37,591 nt of DNA from Caldilineaceae bacterium (GCA_026989655.1 JALSIX010000147.1:1-37591); one strand, 5' to 3'. Counted from the first letter of the stretch, positions 24,056-35,638 are shown. Program-made: numbers and translations. The notes: generated by a model not told the origin, from the letters alone.

Positions 24056-24783
24056 GCGTACACGACTACATCCGCATCCTGCGCCGCCGGGGCTGGATCC
24101 TGGTGGCCGCCATGCTCCTGGCCGGGGCCGGGGCCCTGGCCATCAGCGCGCTCCAGAAGGAGATGTACCGGGCCACGGTGCAGGTGAGCACCGTGCCGGC
24201 CCGTCCGGACTGGGGCCTGGGCAACACGGCCAAGGACCTGATGCGCAACTTCGCGACCAATATCCGCACCTGGGAGATGGCCGAGCGGGTCATCGCCCGG
24301 GCTCAGCTGGACATGAACCCGGGGGACTTCCTGGCCCAGGTGCTGGTCTCCCCGGACTCCAGCACCTTCACCATCAAGATCGAGGCCCGGGCCCGGGATC
24401 CCGAGGTGGCCAAGCTCATGGCCCTCACCCTGGCCGACGAGTTCGTGGAGGAACGCACCGCTTACTACGCGCAGCAGGACAAGCGGGACCGGATCGAGGT
24501 CAAGATCGTGAGCCGGGCCATTCCCGTGGAACGGTACCAGCCCAAGCCCCTGTTGAACGCGGTGGCGGGCAGCGTGCTGGGCCTGCTGGTGGGCATCGGC
24601 CTGGTCCTCTGGCTCACCTGGCTGGAGGCGGACTACCTGCGCACCCCGGAGTCCGTGGAGCGGAGCCTGGAGGTGCCGGTGTTGGCCGCGATCCCGGCCA
24701 CCGACGAGCGGGCCGCCAGGCCTCAGCCCACCCCCGACCCCAGCCTGCCCTCCATCCAGACCGCCCGCAGCGGCACCCGCTGA
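24052..24783 (+). CDS. Wzz-type chain-length determinant protein 2
   Basis: This 243-aa protein has the same layout as its neighbour: VHDYIRILRRRGWILVAAML (start of helix 1), the extracytoplasmic region with YRATVQVSTVP, FTIKIEARARDPEVAKLMA and RIEVKIVSRAIPVERYQPKP, then helix 2 (GSVLGLLVGIGLVLWLTWLE) and the cytoplasmic TPESVERSLEVPVLAAIPAT. The PxxP-like P-K-P before helix 2 is typical of Wzz. Two adjacent Wzz-like genes plus a separate ATPase suggest a split, hetero-oligomeric export regulator. It is followed after 13 bp by the CpsD-like gene. Confidence 0.85.
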   Translation: MSVHDYIRILRRRGWILVAAMLLAGAGALAISALQKEMYRATVQVSTVPARPDWGLGNTAKDLMRNFATNIRTWEMAERVIARAQLDMNPGDFLAQVLVSPDSSTFTIKIEARARDPEVAKLMALTLADEFVEERTAYYAQQDKRDRIEVKIVSRAIPVERYQPKPLLNAVAGSVLGLLVGIGLVLWLTWLEADYLRTPESVERSLEVPVLAAIPATDERAARPQPTPDPSLPSIQTARSGTR

Positions 24784-24796
24784 GGAGCAACGCGCC

Positions 24797-25441
24797 ATGT
24801 CCCTGGTCACCCTGACCGACCCCCGCAGCCCGGCCGCAGAGGCCTACCAGGCCCTGCGCACCAACATCGAGTTCTCCGGCCTGGAGCAGGCCCTCCGCTG
24901 CCTGCTGGTCACCTGCCCGGATCCCCAGACGGACAAGAGCCGGGCCCTGGCCAACCTGGCTGTGGCCATGGCCCAGGCCGGCGACCGGGTGATCGTGGTG
25001 GACGGCGATCTCCGCCGCCCCCAGCAGCACGCCCTCTTCCACCTGGCCAACCACCAGGGCCTCGGCGACGCGCTCCAGCACGAGGAGCCCCCAACCCTCC
25101 AGGAGACAGAGGTGCCGAACCTGCAGGTGTTGACCGCGGGGCCGGTGCCGCCCAACCCGGTGACCCTCCTCTCCGCGGGCCGGCTTCGCCGCCTCCTCGC
25201 AGAGCTGCGGGAACAGGCGGACTACGTGCTGGTGGACGCGCCGCCCGTGCTCACGGTGACGGACGCGGCCCTGTGGGCCACGGCCGTGGACGGCGTGGTG
25301 TTGGTCATCACTGCAGGACGAACCCGACGGGAACACGCGGCCCGAGCCCGGGAGGTGCTGGACAAGGTCCACGCCCGGATCGTGGGCGCGGTGCTCCTGA
25401 ACGCGGAGCAGGACGCGGCACTGGTGGGCCGATATGGATAG
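24797..25441 (+). CDS. CpsD/CapB-like ATPase with degenerate P-loop
   Basis: This 214-aa protein has the BY-kinase fold: EAYQALRTNIEFS at the start, Walker A' VIVVDGDLRRPQQH (Asp69, Asp71), LQVLTAGPVPPNPVTLLSA, and Walker B YVLVDAPPV (Asp147). The Walker A, normally PxPGEGKST, reads PDPQTDKSRA (41-50): Lys47 and Ser48 remain but all loop glycines are gone. The C-terminus lacks the usual Tyr cluster (only one Tyr, ALVGRYG). It may be a non-phosphorylating partner of the two Wzz proteins, or a kinase with altered nucleotide binding. GAGGAGC precedes the ATG. It is followed 36 bp later by rmlA. Confidence 0.85.
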   Translation: MSLVTLTDPRSPAAEAYQALRTNIEFSGLEQALRCLLVTCPDPQTDKSRALANLAVAMAQAGDRVIVVDGDLRRPQQHALFHLANHQGLGDALQHEEPPTLQETEVPNLQVLTAGPVPPNPVTLLSAGRLRRLLAELREQADYVLVDAPPVLTVTDAALWATAVDGVVLVITAGRTRREHAARAREVLDKVHARIVGAVLLNAEQDAALVGRYG

Positions 25442-25477
25442 CCGAAACCCCTTCGCAGGGCTCGTGGAGGCATGCGG

Positions 25478-26545
25478 ATGAAAGGGCTGATTCTCAGCGG
25501 GGGAAAGGGCACCCGCCTCTACCCCATCACCTACACCCAGGCGAAACAACTGGTGCCCGTGGCCAATAAGCCGGTGCTCTTCCGGGTCATCGAGGCCCTG
25601 CAGGAGGCCGGCATCCAGGACATCGGCATCGTCATCGGCGACACCGGCCCCGAGATCCGCCAGGCCGTGGGCAAGGGGCGACGCTGGGGCGTCCGCATCA
25701 CCTACATCGAACAGGAGGCCCCCCTGGGCCTGGCCCACGCAGTGAAGATCAGCCAGGAGTTCATCGGCGACGACCGGTTCGTCATGTTCCTGGGCGACAA
25801 CGTGATCCAGGGGGGCATCAGCCAGCTCATCCGGGAGTTCGAACAGAGCGACTGGAACTGCCAGGTGGTCCTGACCGAGGTGGAGGAGCCCCAGCACTAC
25901 GGGGTCGCGGAGCTGGACGAGGCCGGCCAGATCCTCCGCCTGGTGGAGAAGCCCCGGAATCCCCCCAGCAACCTGGCCCTGGTGGGGATCTACATGTTCG
26001 ATCCCCACATCTTCCAGGCCGTGCACTCCATCCAGCCCTCCTGGCGAGGCGAGCTGGAGATCACCGACGCCATCCAATGGCTCATCGACCACGGCTACAC
26101 CGTCCGCCCCTACATCCACCGGGGCTGGTGGATCGACACCGGCAAGCCCATCGATATGTTGGCCGCCAACGACCGAGTGCTGGCCGAACTGGTCCCCGAG
26201 GTACGGGGCTACGTGGACCGGGACAGCCAGATCGACCACCTGGTCACCGTGGAGGAGGGGGCAGAGATCGTCAACAGCGTGGTGCGGGGGCCGACCATCA
26301 TCGGCCGCAACTGCCGGATCGTGAACAGCTTCATCGGCCCCTTCACCAGCATCTACCACGACACCCTGGTGGAGAACAGCGAGATCGAACACAGCATCGT
26401 GCTGGACCACAGCCACATCGAGAACGTGCCCCATCGCATCCAGGACAGCATGATCGGACGCAACGTGCACATCACCCACAGCCCCATCAAACCCCGGGCC
26501 TACAAGCTGATCCTGGGGGACAACTCCAAGGTGGGGCTCCTGTGA
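25478..26545 (+). CDS. rmlA: Glucose-1-phosphate thymidylyltransferase, long type
   Basis: This enzyme makes dTDP-glucose from glucose-1-phosphate and dTTP. The 355-aa protein has MKGLILSGGKGTRLYPITYT (nucleotide-binding signature G-G-x-G-T-R-L), KQLVPVANKPVL, MFLGDNVIQGG, GVAELDEAGQILRLVEKP and RGWWIDTGKPIDML. A C-terminal left-handed beta-helix of hexapeptide-like repeats follows (VVRGPTIIGRNC, VNSFIGPFTSI, HSIVLDHS). This long form is typical of archaea, actinomycetes and Chloroflexota. The ATG at 25478 is 7 nt from GGAGG and is preferred over 25472. It works with RmlB three genes on, while rmlC and rmlD are not in the window. Confidence 0.93.
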   Translation: MKGLILSGGKGTRLYPITYTQAKQLVPVANKPVLFRVIEALQEAGIQDIGIVIGDTGPEIRQAVGKGRRWGVRITYIEQEAPLGLAHAVKISQEFIGDDRFVMFLGDNVIQGGISQLIREFEQSDWNCQVVLTEVEEPQHYGVAELDEAGQILRLVEKPRNPPSNLALVGIYMFDPHIFQAVHSIQPSWRGELEITDAIQWLIDHGYTVRPYIHRGWWIDTGKPIDMLAANDRVLAELVPEVRGYVDRDSQIDHLVTVEEGAEIVNSVVRGPTIIGRNCRIVNSFIGPFTSIYHDTLVENSEIEHSIVLDHSHIENVPHRIQDSMIGRNVHITHSPIKPRAYKLILGDNSKVGLL

Positions 26546-26558
26546 GCCCAGGACGCGG

Positions 26559-27380
26559 ATGAGACGGATGCATGGCAACGCCATCGGCCCCCCGCCCAGC
26601 CATCGGGACAGCTCGCCATGGAACCGACCGATCCGCTCCATGCCGGGCCTGGCCGTGGCGTTCCGCCAGATCCAACGCTGGCACCCGCCCTGTTCCAGCG
26701 CGGCACAGCTCCTGGCCCGCCCCCTGGTGGAGGCCTATCGGGTCCCCTCGGGAGAGGCGGAGCGGGAGATCCGGGTGGCCAGCCAGGTGGTCGCGGCCGC
26801 GGCGGACCGGCTCCGCCGCCTGGCCCGCGCGTACGGGGAGTGGGAGGTCTTCGACCCCTGTGCCTACTTCGACCTCTACCCAGAACAGGCAGAGCTCCTG
26901 GTCCACGTCTCGGAACGGGTGACCACCGTCCACGTGACCTTCTACGCGGACCTGCTGCTGCCCTCCTTCCGACGGGTGGAACAGACCTGGGCCCAGGAGT
27001 TCTTCCCAGCCTACCAGGCCGCCTATCCCTTCGAGCCCGGCCTGGAGCAGCGGTCGGCCTACACCGATCACTACTACGACTTCGATGTGCCCAAGATCCT
27101 GGCCTACTGGGATCGGCTCTGCCACGTGGTCCAGGCCGTCCGCAGCCACCTGGCCGAGGACATCGGCTACCTGGCCGCGGCCGGGGGCAGCGAGGAACGG
27201 GCCTCCTGGCAGCACCACTGGCCCGGGGAACCTTCCCAGGCCCTGGATCCGAGACTCCTGGTGCCCCTGGAGGAGATCGAGACCCTGACCCTGACGGTGG
27301 AGTTCCCCTTGCCGGCCCACCGCCAGCCCGGGCGGTATCGACGGCTGCGTCGCTTCTGGGAACAACGGTTTGGCCGATGA
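26559..27380 (+). CDS. Unknown protein within the dTDP-sugar cluster
   Basis: I do not recognise the family. The 273-aa frame has no signal peptide or membrane helix. Residues about 30-110 are helical and Arg/Ala-rich (PLVEAYRVPSGEAEREIRVA). The middle has a tyrosine- and acid-rich segment (YFDLYPEQAELL, AYTDHYYDFDVPKILAYWDR), and the end is basic. The conserved-looking Tyr/Asp/His content could form a metal or ligand site. It lies 13 bp after rmlA and 62 bp before rmlB, so a role in the same polymer or its regulation is likely but untested. The start is uncertain: 26559, 26568 or 26640 (MPGLAVAFRQIQRW) are possible. Confidence 0.6.
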   Translation: MRRMHGNAIGPPPSHRDSSPWNRPIRSMPGLAVAFRQIQRWHPPCSSAAQLLARPLVEAYRVPSGEAEREIRVASQVVAAAADRLRRLARAYGEWEVFDPCAYFDLYPEQAELLVHVSERVTTVHVTFYADLLLPSFRRVEQTWAQEFFPAYQAAYPFEPGLEQRSAYTDHYYDFDVPKILAYWDRLCHVVQAVRSHLAEDIGYLAAAGGSEERASWQHHWPGEPSQALDPRLLVPLEEIETLTLTVEFPLPAHRQPGRYRRLRRFWEQRFGR

Positions 27381-27442
27381 GGGAGACCATGGCGGACGGC
27401 ACGTCCACACCGCCCCAGCCCCTTCCGACGAGGGAGCGAACC

Positions 27443-28477
<1,035 letters not shown>

Positions 28478-28484
28478 CCGGCCC

Positions 28485-29384
28485 ATGCCCGTCCGTGTGG
28501 CCCAGCCCCAGGATCTGGCGGCCATCCAGGCCCTGTTCCAGAACAGCCCCCACGTCTACTGGGCCGCCGGCCCGGAAGATCTCGCCCTGTTGGTGCACGC
28601 GGGCACCGCCGCGGTGGCCCTGAGCCCCGGGGGAGGGCTCCAGGGCTTTGTGGCCTTCCAGGTGGAGGACAGGCCGGTCACCCTGCCGCCCCAGGCCCCC
28701 ACCCGGGTCTACCTGCGCCTGGCCGCGCGGGGGCCGCTCGCCCAGGACGTGCCCATGGCGGAACTGGTCCAGACGGCTCTCCAGGGCGTGCCCGAAGCGC
28801 CACCGGGCTGTCAGGCCCTGGCCATCACCGGCCACGGCTGGCTGTTGGGGGGGCTGGGCCGGGCGGGCTTTCAGCTCCACGATCACATCGTCTTCTTCGA
28901 GCGCACCCGAAGGGAGGTCCCGATGGTGCCCCAGACAGCCCGCCTGCGCCCTCTACACCCGGACGAGTGGGAGGCCCTGGCCTGGCTGGACGCGGCCAGC
29001 TTCGCTCCCCTGTGGCACATGGGCCCGCAAGAGCTCCAGGCCCTCTCCCTGAGCTGCCGCTTCCGGGTGGCCGAGGTGCCCGACCGCCCCGGCCCGGTGG
29101 GGTACACCGCGCTCTCGGTCCACCCCGGGGAGGGTTCCTCGGCCGAACGCCTGGCCCAACTGGTGCGGGTGGCCGTCCATCCAGAGGCCCGGGGCCGGGG
29201 CATCGGGCGACAGTTGGTGGTGGAGGCCCTGGCCTACGCGGGGAAGCAGCGGGCCCACCGCGTGCGGCTGAACACCCAGCGGAGCAACCGGGCCTCCCAG
29301 TGTCTCTACCGCTCATTGGACTTCCGCCGTCGAGGGCGGCCCATCCCGGTGCTCACCGCGGACCTGCCCCTCTCTGCCCTGTGA
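28485..29384 (+). CDS. Double GNAT-domain acetyltransferase
   Basis: This 299-aa protein seems to contain two GNAT folds. The N-terminal one (about 1-140) is diverged and lacks a clear acetyl-CoA loop. The C-terminal one (about 148-299) has the pyrophosphate-binding loop VHPEARGRGIGRQLVVEAL and the late NTQRSNRASQCLYRSLDF block typical of active GNAT enzymes. In tandem GNAT proteins one half is often structural. The acceptor is not known. The gene begins 7 bp after rmlB and ends 3 bp before the channel gene, so it is part of the same transcription unit, though not necessarily the same pathway. Confidence 0.85.
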   Translation: MPVRVAQPQDLAAIQALFQNSPHVYWAAGPEDLALLVHAGTAAVALSPGGGLQGFVAFQVEDRPVTLPPQAPTRVYLRLAARGPLAQDVPMAELVQTALQGVPEAPPGCQALAITGHGWLLGGLGRAGFQLHDHIVFFERTRREVPMVPQTARLRPLHPDEWEALAWLDAASFAPLWHMGPQELQALSLSCRFRVAEVPDRPGPVGYTALSVHPGEGSSAERLAQLVRVAVHPEARGRGIGRQLVVEALAYAGKQRAHRVRLNTQRSNRASQCLYRSLDFRRRGRPIPVLTADLPLSAL

Positions 29385-29387
29385 ACC

Positions 29388-30398
29388 ATGTCCGAGGTCA
29401 GCCTTCTCCGCCGCCTGATCGTGGTCCTGGGCATGTTCGTGGCCATCATCCTGGTGGGCACCACGGGCTACATCATGCTGGAAGGCTGGCCGTGGACCGA
29501 TGCCCTCTACATGACCCTGATCACCATCAGCACCGTGGGCTTCGGCGAGATCCGCCCCCTGAGCGAACAGGGGCGGATGTTCACCGCGGCCCTCATCGTC
29601 ATGGGGGTGGGGGGCGCGGCCTACACCTTCAGCACCGTGGCCGACTATCTGATCGCGGGGGAGCTCCGAGGCGTCCTGCGGAGGCAACGCATGCAGAAAC
29701 GGATTCGACAGATGCAAGGCCATTACATCGTCTGCGGTTTCGGTCGCATGGGGCGCCAGGTGGCCGGGGAACTGATGCGGAACGAATCCGTGGACGTGGT
29801 GGTGGTGGAGCGAAACCCCGAGCTCCTGGAGGCCATCGAGCGCCTGGGCGCCATCCCCGTCCACGGGGACGCCGCGGCCGACGGGGTGCTGGAACAGGCG
29901 GGCATCGAGCGGGCCGCGGGCCTCTGCGTCTGCCTGCCCCACGACGCGGACAACGTCTTCACCGTCCTCTCCGCCCGGACCCTGAACCGGACCATGACCA
30001 TCATCGCCCGGGCCAACTCCGAGGAGAGCGAGCGGAAGCTGCGGATCGCCGGGGCCACCCACGTGATCAACCCCTACGCCATCAGCGGACGACGCATGGC
30101 CCGACAGCTCATCCACCCCAGCGTCATGGAGTTCATGGACGTGGTCATGCACCAGGGCCAGGTGGAGTTCCGCATCGAGGAGATCCAGGTGAAGGCCGGC
30201 TCCTCCCTGGACGGCAAGACCCTGGAGGAGTGCAACGTGCGTCGGCGTACCGGGGTGAACGTGCTGGCCGTGCGCCGGCCCACCGGGGAGATCCTCACCA
30301 ACCTGGCCGGCGATTTCCTCCTCCGGCCCGGAGACGTGCTCATCGGCCTGGGCACGCCGAAACAGCTCGAGGCCCTTTCCCGCCTGGCCGAGGCCTGA
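29388..30398 (+). CDS. RCK-gated potassium channel protein
   Basis: This 336-aa protein has membrane helix 1 (about 8-30), a pore loop with the selectivity filter TVGFG (49-53), and helix 2 (about 64-88). A TrkA-N/RCK domain follows (HYIVCGFGRMGRQVA, with the GxGxxG nucleotide loop at 117-122), then a TrkA-C domain (about 255-332, GSSLDGKTLEECNVRR). This is the MthK/GsuK-like two-helix K+ channel layout. ILLNxHxxD-like ligand residues are not certain. It follows the GNAT gene by 3 bp. An internal start for a free RCK subunit, as in MthK, may exist at Met102 or Met110. Confidence 0.93.
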   Translation: MSEVSLLRRLIVVLGMFVAIILVGTTGYIMLEGWPWTDALYMTLITISTVGFGEIRPLSEQGRMFTAALIVMGVGGAAYTFSTVADYLIAGELRGVLRRQRMQKRIRQMQGHYIVCGFGRMGRQVAGELMRNESVDVVVVERNPELLEAIERLGAIPVHGDAAADGVLEQAGIERAAGLCVCLPHDADNVFTVLSARTLNRTMTIIARANSEESERKLRIAGATHVINPYAISGRRMARQLIHPSVMEFMDVVMHQGQVEFRIEEIQVKAGSSLDGKTLEECNVRRRTGVNVLAVRRPTGEILTNLAGDFLLRPGDVLIGLGTPKQLEALSRLAEA

Positions 30399-30466
30399 GT
30401 CCGGACCGAGGAGCTCCTCCCTGCCACCGGAGCCGCCCGGGCACATGGCCGGCCCCTGCCCCGGTG

Positions 30467-30475
30467 TGATACAAT
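30467..30475 (+). promoter_or_regulatory. Extended -10 promoter for rarD
   Basis: TGATACAAT is an extended -10 box (TGn plus TACAAT, 30470-30475) with no good -35, as expected for that class. It lies in the 110-bp gap between the channel gene and rarD and leaves a leader of about 27 nt containing TGGAG before the ATG. Confidence 0.55.
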
Positions 30476-30508
30476 GAGCCGGACGCAGCCGACACTCCTC
30501 TGGAGACG

Positions 30509-31417
30509 ATGCGTGTGAACCGCGGACTGCTCTACGCGCTGATCTGCTACGGTGCCTGGGGCGTGCTCCCCATCTACTGGAAGGCCCTCTCCGACGTTCC
30601 CGCCCCCGAGATCCTGGCCTACCGGGTCCTGTGGACCTGGCTGGCCCTGTCCCTGGTCCTGGCTCTCCGACACCGCTGGTCCTGGCTCCGGGAGGTGCTC
30701 TCCAGCGGCCTCACGCTGGCCACCTTCCTGGCCACCTCCGGGCTTCTCTTCCTGAACTGGCTCACCTATATCTGGGCGGTGAACGCGGGCTTCATCGTGG
30801 AGACCAGCCTGGGCTACTTCATCAATCCCCTGGTGAACGTGCTGCTGGGGCGGCTCTTCCTGGGCGAGCAGCTCCGTCCAGGTCAGCGGGCCGCGGTGGG
30901 GTTGGCCCTGGGGGGTGTCCTCTACCTGACCTGGAGCTACGGTCGTCTGCCCTGGATCGCGCTCACCCTGGCCTTCACCTTCGCCTTCTACGGCCTGTTG
31001 CGGAAGACCGCTCCGCTGGACGCGCTGGAAGGGCTGAGCCTGGAGATGGGGCTGGGGCTCCTGCCGGCCCTGGCCTACCTGGCCCTCCTGTTCCAACAGG
31101 GCCAGGCCGCCTCGGCCGACGCGGGCATGGGCACCTGGATCCTGTTGGTGGGGCTGGGGCTGATCACCGGGGTCCCCCTGGTCAGCTTCAGTGCCGCGGC
31201 CCGACGGCTCACCCTCACCACCCTGGGGCTCATGCAGTACATGGCCCCCACCCTGCAGTTCCTCATCGGGGTCTTCCTCTACCGGGAGCCCTTTGGCCCC
31301 TCTCAACTGGTGGGTTTCACGCTGATCTGGATCGCTTTAGCCCTCTACACCGGCGAAAGCCTCCACCACCATCGCCGGCCTGGCCCCGCGGCCAAGGGCC
31401 TGGTCGGGTCGGACTGA
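30509..31417 (+). CDS. rarD: RarD-type EamA-family transporter
   Basis: This 302-aa membrane protein has ten hydrophobic segments. Its start, RGLLYALICYGAWGVLPIYWKALSDVPAPEIL, and RVLWTWLALSL, NWLTYIWAVNAGFIVETSLG and YFINPLVNVLLGRLFLGEQL are diagnostic of RarD. LGLMQYMAPTLQFLIGVFLYREPF marks the second EamA repeat. Its substrate is not firmly known; EamA proteins export metabolites, and RarD was first linked to chloramphenicol sensitivity. Length matches the family. GGAG lies 4-5 nt before the ATG. It has its own promoter and is convergent with cofH across 65 bp holding a G/C-rich inverted repeat. Confidence 0.92.
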   Translation: MRVNRGLLYALICYGAWGVLPIYWKALSDVPAPEILAYRVLWTWLALSLVLALRHRWSWLREVLSSGLTLATFLATSGLLFLNWLTYIWAVNAGFIVETSLGYFINPLVNVLLGRLFLGEQLRPGQRAAVGLALGGVLYLTWSYGRLPWIALTLAFTFAFYGLLRKTAPLDALEGLSLEMGLGLLPALAYLALLFQQGQAASADAGMGTWILLVGLGLITGVPLVSFSAAARRLTLTTLGLMQYMAPTLQFLIGVFLYREPFGPSQLVGFTLIWIALALYTGESLHHHRRPGPAAKGLVGSD

Positions 31418-31482
31418 GGCCCCCTGGGGGAGGGCCATCTCGCCGGGCTCCCAGGAGGGGGAGCGGCCAGGCCGGCCGTGGA

Positions 31483-32673
31483 TCAGTCCAGGATCTCGTA
31501 CAGGGTAGTGCGTTGGGCCGGGATGCGGCCCAGGTCCCGGATCAGGCGTTGGAAGCGCTCCGGTGGGGTGTGGGTGCCCTGGGTCTCCCCGGCGGCTCGG
31601 GAGATCCGCTCCTCGAAGAGAGTGCCCCCGAAGTCGTTGGCCCCGGCACAGAGACAGAGCTGGGCCATCTTGTAGCCCAGCTTCACCCAGGAGACCTGGA
31701 GGTTGGGGATATCCCGGTTCAGCATGAGCCGGGCCACCGCGTGCATGCGCAGGTCCTCCAGGCCGGTGGGGCCGGGTCGAGCGCCGTCCTCCAGGTAGAG
31801 CTGAGTCCGCTCGTGGATGAAGCCCAGGGGAACGAACTCGGTGAAGCCCCCGGTCTCCCGCTGGATCCGCCGGAGGGTGTCCAGGTGTGCTGCCCAGTGG
31901 ATAGGCCGGTCGATGTGGCCGTACATGATGGTGGCCGTGCTGGGAATGCCCAGGCCATGGGCCGTGGTGACGATGTGGATCCACTCCTCCCGGGAGAGCT
32001 TGTTGCGGGTCAGGCGCTGCCGGATCCCGGGGTCCAGGATCTCCGCAGCCGTGCCCGGGATGCTGCCCAGGCCCAGATCGCGCAGTCGACGCAGAAAGCT
32101 CTCGGGAGAGATCCCCAGCCGATGGGCACCGTACCAGATCTCGAAGGGGGAGAACGCGTGGATGTGGATCGCCGGCACCCGGTCCTTGATGGCCCGCACC
32201 AGATCCTCGTAGACGGTGGGGGGCAGGTGGGGGTTCAGCCCGCCCTGCAGACAGACCTCCGTGCATCCCCAGGACCAGGCCTCTGCGGCCTTCTCGGCCA
32301 CCTCCTCTACCGAGAAGGTGTAGGCCTCGGGGTCATCGTCGGGTTTGCCGAACGCGCAGAAGCGACAGCCGGTGTAGCAGACGTTGGTGAAGTTGATGTT
32401 GCGCACCACCACGTAGGTGATCCGGTCGCCCACTGTCCGTCCACGGAGCTCGTCGGCCACCGCGGCCAGGGCCCACAGCTCCAGCCCCTGGGCCTGGAAG
32501 AGCTGTTCCGCCTCCTGGACCGTGATCTCCTGGTCCAGGAGGGCCCGGTCCAGGAGGCGGGCCACTTCCGGCCGGATGCCGGCCAGCATCCGGTCCAAGG
32601 GGCGGGCGCGAAGCTCGGCCGCCCGGTCCCGGTCTGGCCTGGACAGGTGTGCAGCAGGGGGGAGGACGCTCAT
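31483..32673 (-). CDS. cofH: FO synthase subunit 2 (CofH)
   Basis: CofH is a radical-SAM enzyme that joins tyrosine-derived 4-hydroxybenzyl to 5-amino-6-ribitylaminouracil on the way to the deazaflavin FO of coenzyme F420. The 396-aa protein has the radical-SAM cysteines Cys99, Cys103 and Cys106 (NVCYTGCRFCAF), VCLQGGLNP, SIPGTAAEIL, TATIMYGHID, EFVPLGFIHE, and a C-terminal half with CAGANDFGGTL, all characteristic of CofH. The ATG at 32673 overlaps the cofG stop (ATGA, 32670-32673), so translation is coupled; GGAGAAAGG precedes it. The remaining F420 genes (cofC, D, E) are not in the window. Confidence 0.96.
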   Translation of the reverse strand: MSVLPPAAHLSRPDRDRAAELRARPLDRMLAGIRPEVARLLDRALLDQEITVQEAEQLFQAQGLELWALAAVADELRGRTVGDRITYVVVRNINFTNVCYTGCRFCAFGKPDDDPEAYTFSVEEVAEKAAEAWSWGCTEVCLQGGLNPHLPPTVYEDLVRAIKDRVPAIHIHAFSPFEIWYGAHRLGISPESFLRRLRDLGLGSIPGTAAEILDPGIRQRLTRNKLSREEWIHIVTTAHGLGIPSTATIMYGHIDRPIHWAAHLDTLRRIQRETGGFTEFVPLGFIHERTQLYLEDGARPGPTGLEDLRMHAVARLMLNRDIPNLQVSWVKLGYKMAQLCLCAGANDFGGTLFEERISRAAGETQGTHTPPERFQRLIRDLGRIPAQRTTLYEILD

Positions 32674-33920
32674 GGCCTTTCTCCGATAGAATGGGATCCG
32701 ACAGGATGGGCTGGGTGGGCAACGGGGCGGGGGGCAGCCAGGGCCTGGGCCTGGCGCTTCACCCGCGTCCACATCTCTGGGGCCACGTGTTGGGGGGTGA
32801 TGTACTCCGGGTAGATGGCCAGCCGTTCCACCAGGGTGTGGCCGGCCTCCTGGGTGACCTGGCGCAGCTCCGCGAGCTTGGGCCAGGGGGCCTCGGGGTT
32901 GATCCGGTCCAGGGTGACCGGAGAGACACCGCCCCAGTCGTCGATGCCGGCCAACAGGTAGAGGCCGTAGGCCCCTGGGGTGAGGTTGGGCGGTGCCTGG
33001 ATGTGCATGGCCCCGCCCAGGATGAGTCGGGCCACCGCGAGGGTGCGCAGCATCTCGAACACGCTGGGCTCCGGCCGGTCCCGGAAACGGATGTCCGGCT
33101 TGGCCCGGAAGTTCTGGACGATGACCTCCTGGATGTGGCCGTAGCGCTGGTGGAGCTCCGCGATGGCGAAGAGGCTGTCCACCCGCTCCTCCCGGGTCTC
33201 GCCGATGCCGATGAGGATGCCCGTGGTGAAGGGGATGGCCAGGCGACCGGCCGCCTCCATCATGGCCAGGCGGGCCGCGGGCACCTTGTCCGGGCAGCCG
33301 AAGTGGGCCTGTCCGGGCTCCAACAACCGCTCGCTGACCGATTCCAACATGATCCCCATGCTGGCGGTGACCGGGCGCAGCTCGGCCAGCTCCTCTGGGG
33401 TGAGCACCCCCGGGTTGGCGTGGGGAAGCAGGCCCGTCTCCTCCACCACCAGGCGGCACATGTCCCGCAGATAGGCCAGGGTGGAGGGGTAGCCCAGTCG
33501 CCTCAGATCCTCCCGAGCCCGGGCATGGACCTGTTCCGGCCGATCCCCCAGGCTGAACAGGGCCTCTTTGCATCCCTGGGCCTGGCCGGCCTGGGCAATG
33601 GCCAGCACCTCGTCCGGCGTCAGGGTGCGGGCCCGGGGATCCGTGGGCGGGCGGGCAAAGGTGCAGTAGGCACACTTGTCCCGGCAGAGGTTGGTCAGCG
33701 GGACGAAGACGTTGCGGGAGTAGCTGACGACCCGGCCGTGGTGGGCGTCCCGCAGGGCCGCGGCCCCGGCCATCAGCGCGGCCAGATCCCCGCCCTCCGC
33801 GTGGATCAGCGCGTAGGCCTCCTCCCGGGTGGGACGGCCTCGGGCCAGGGCCCGGTCCAGGATCCGTCGGAGGTCGGTGCGCCGCGTTCCCAGGGCGGTG
33901 TCAACGGAGTGGAGGCTCAC
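32670..33920 (-). CDS. cofG: FO synthase subunit 1 (CofG)
   Basis: CofG is the radical-SAM partner of CofH, completing 7,8-didemethyl-8-hydroxy-5-deazariboflavin (FO). The 416-aa protein has Cys79, Cys83 and Cys86 (NLCRDKCAYCTF), KEALFSLGDRPE, LLPHANPGVL, ASMGIMLES, TTGILIGIGET, EVIVQNFRAKP, and NLTPGAYGLYLLAGIDDWGGVSP, the standard CofG order. It starts with GTG at 33920, preceded by GAGGAG; it is longer at the N-terminus than archaeal CofG by about 50 helical residues. The C-terminus is extended by a Pro/Ala/His-rich tail (about 395-416). The gene lies 11 bp after ilvD on the same strand. Confidence 0.95.
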   Translation of the reverse strand: MSLHSVDTALGTRRTDLRRILDRALARGRPTREEAYALIHAEGGDLAALMAGAAALRDAHHGRVVSYSRNVFVPLTNLCRDKCAYCTFARPPTDPRARTLTPDEVLAIAQAGQAQGCKEALFSLGDRPEQVHARAREDLRRLGYPSTLAYLRDMCRLVVEETGLLPHANPGVLTPEELAELRPVTASMGIMLESVSERLLEPGQAHFGCPDKVPAARLAMMEAAGRLAIPFTTGILIGIGETREERVDSLFAIAELHQRYGHIQEVIVQNFRAKPDIRFRDRPEPSVFEMLRTLAVARLILGGAMHIQAPPNLTPGAYGLYLLAGIDDWGGVSPVTLDRINPEAPWPKLAELRQVTQEAGHTLVERLAIYPEYITPQHVAPEMWTRVKRQAQALAAPRPVAHPAHPVGSHSIGERP

Positions 33921-33931
33921 GGGCGCGCTCC

Positions 33932-35638
<1,707 letters not shown>

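Noticed and set aside
31418-31482. Strong terminator between rarD and cofH
   Set aside because: An inverted G/C-rich segment is present, but the stem is imperfect and no T run follows on either strand.
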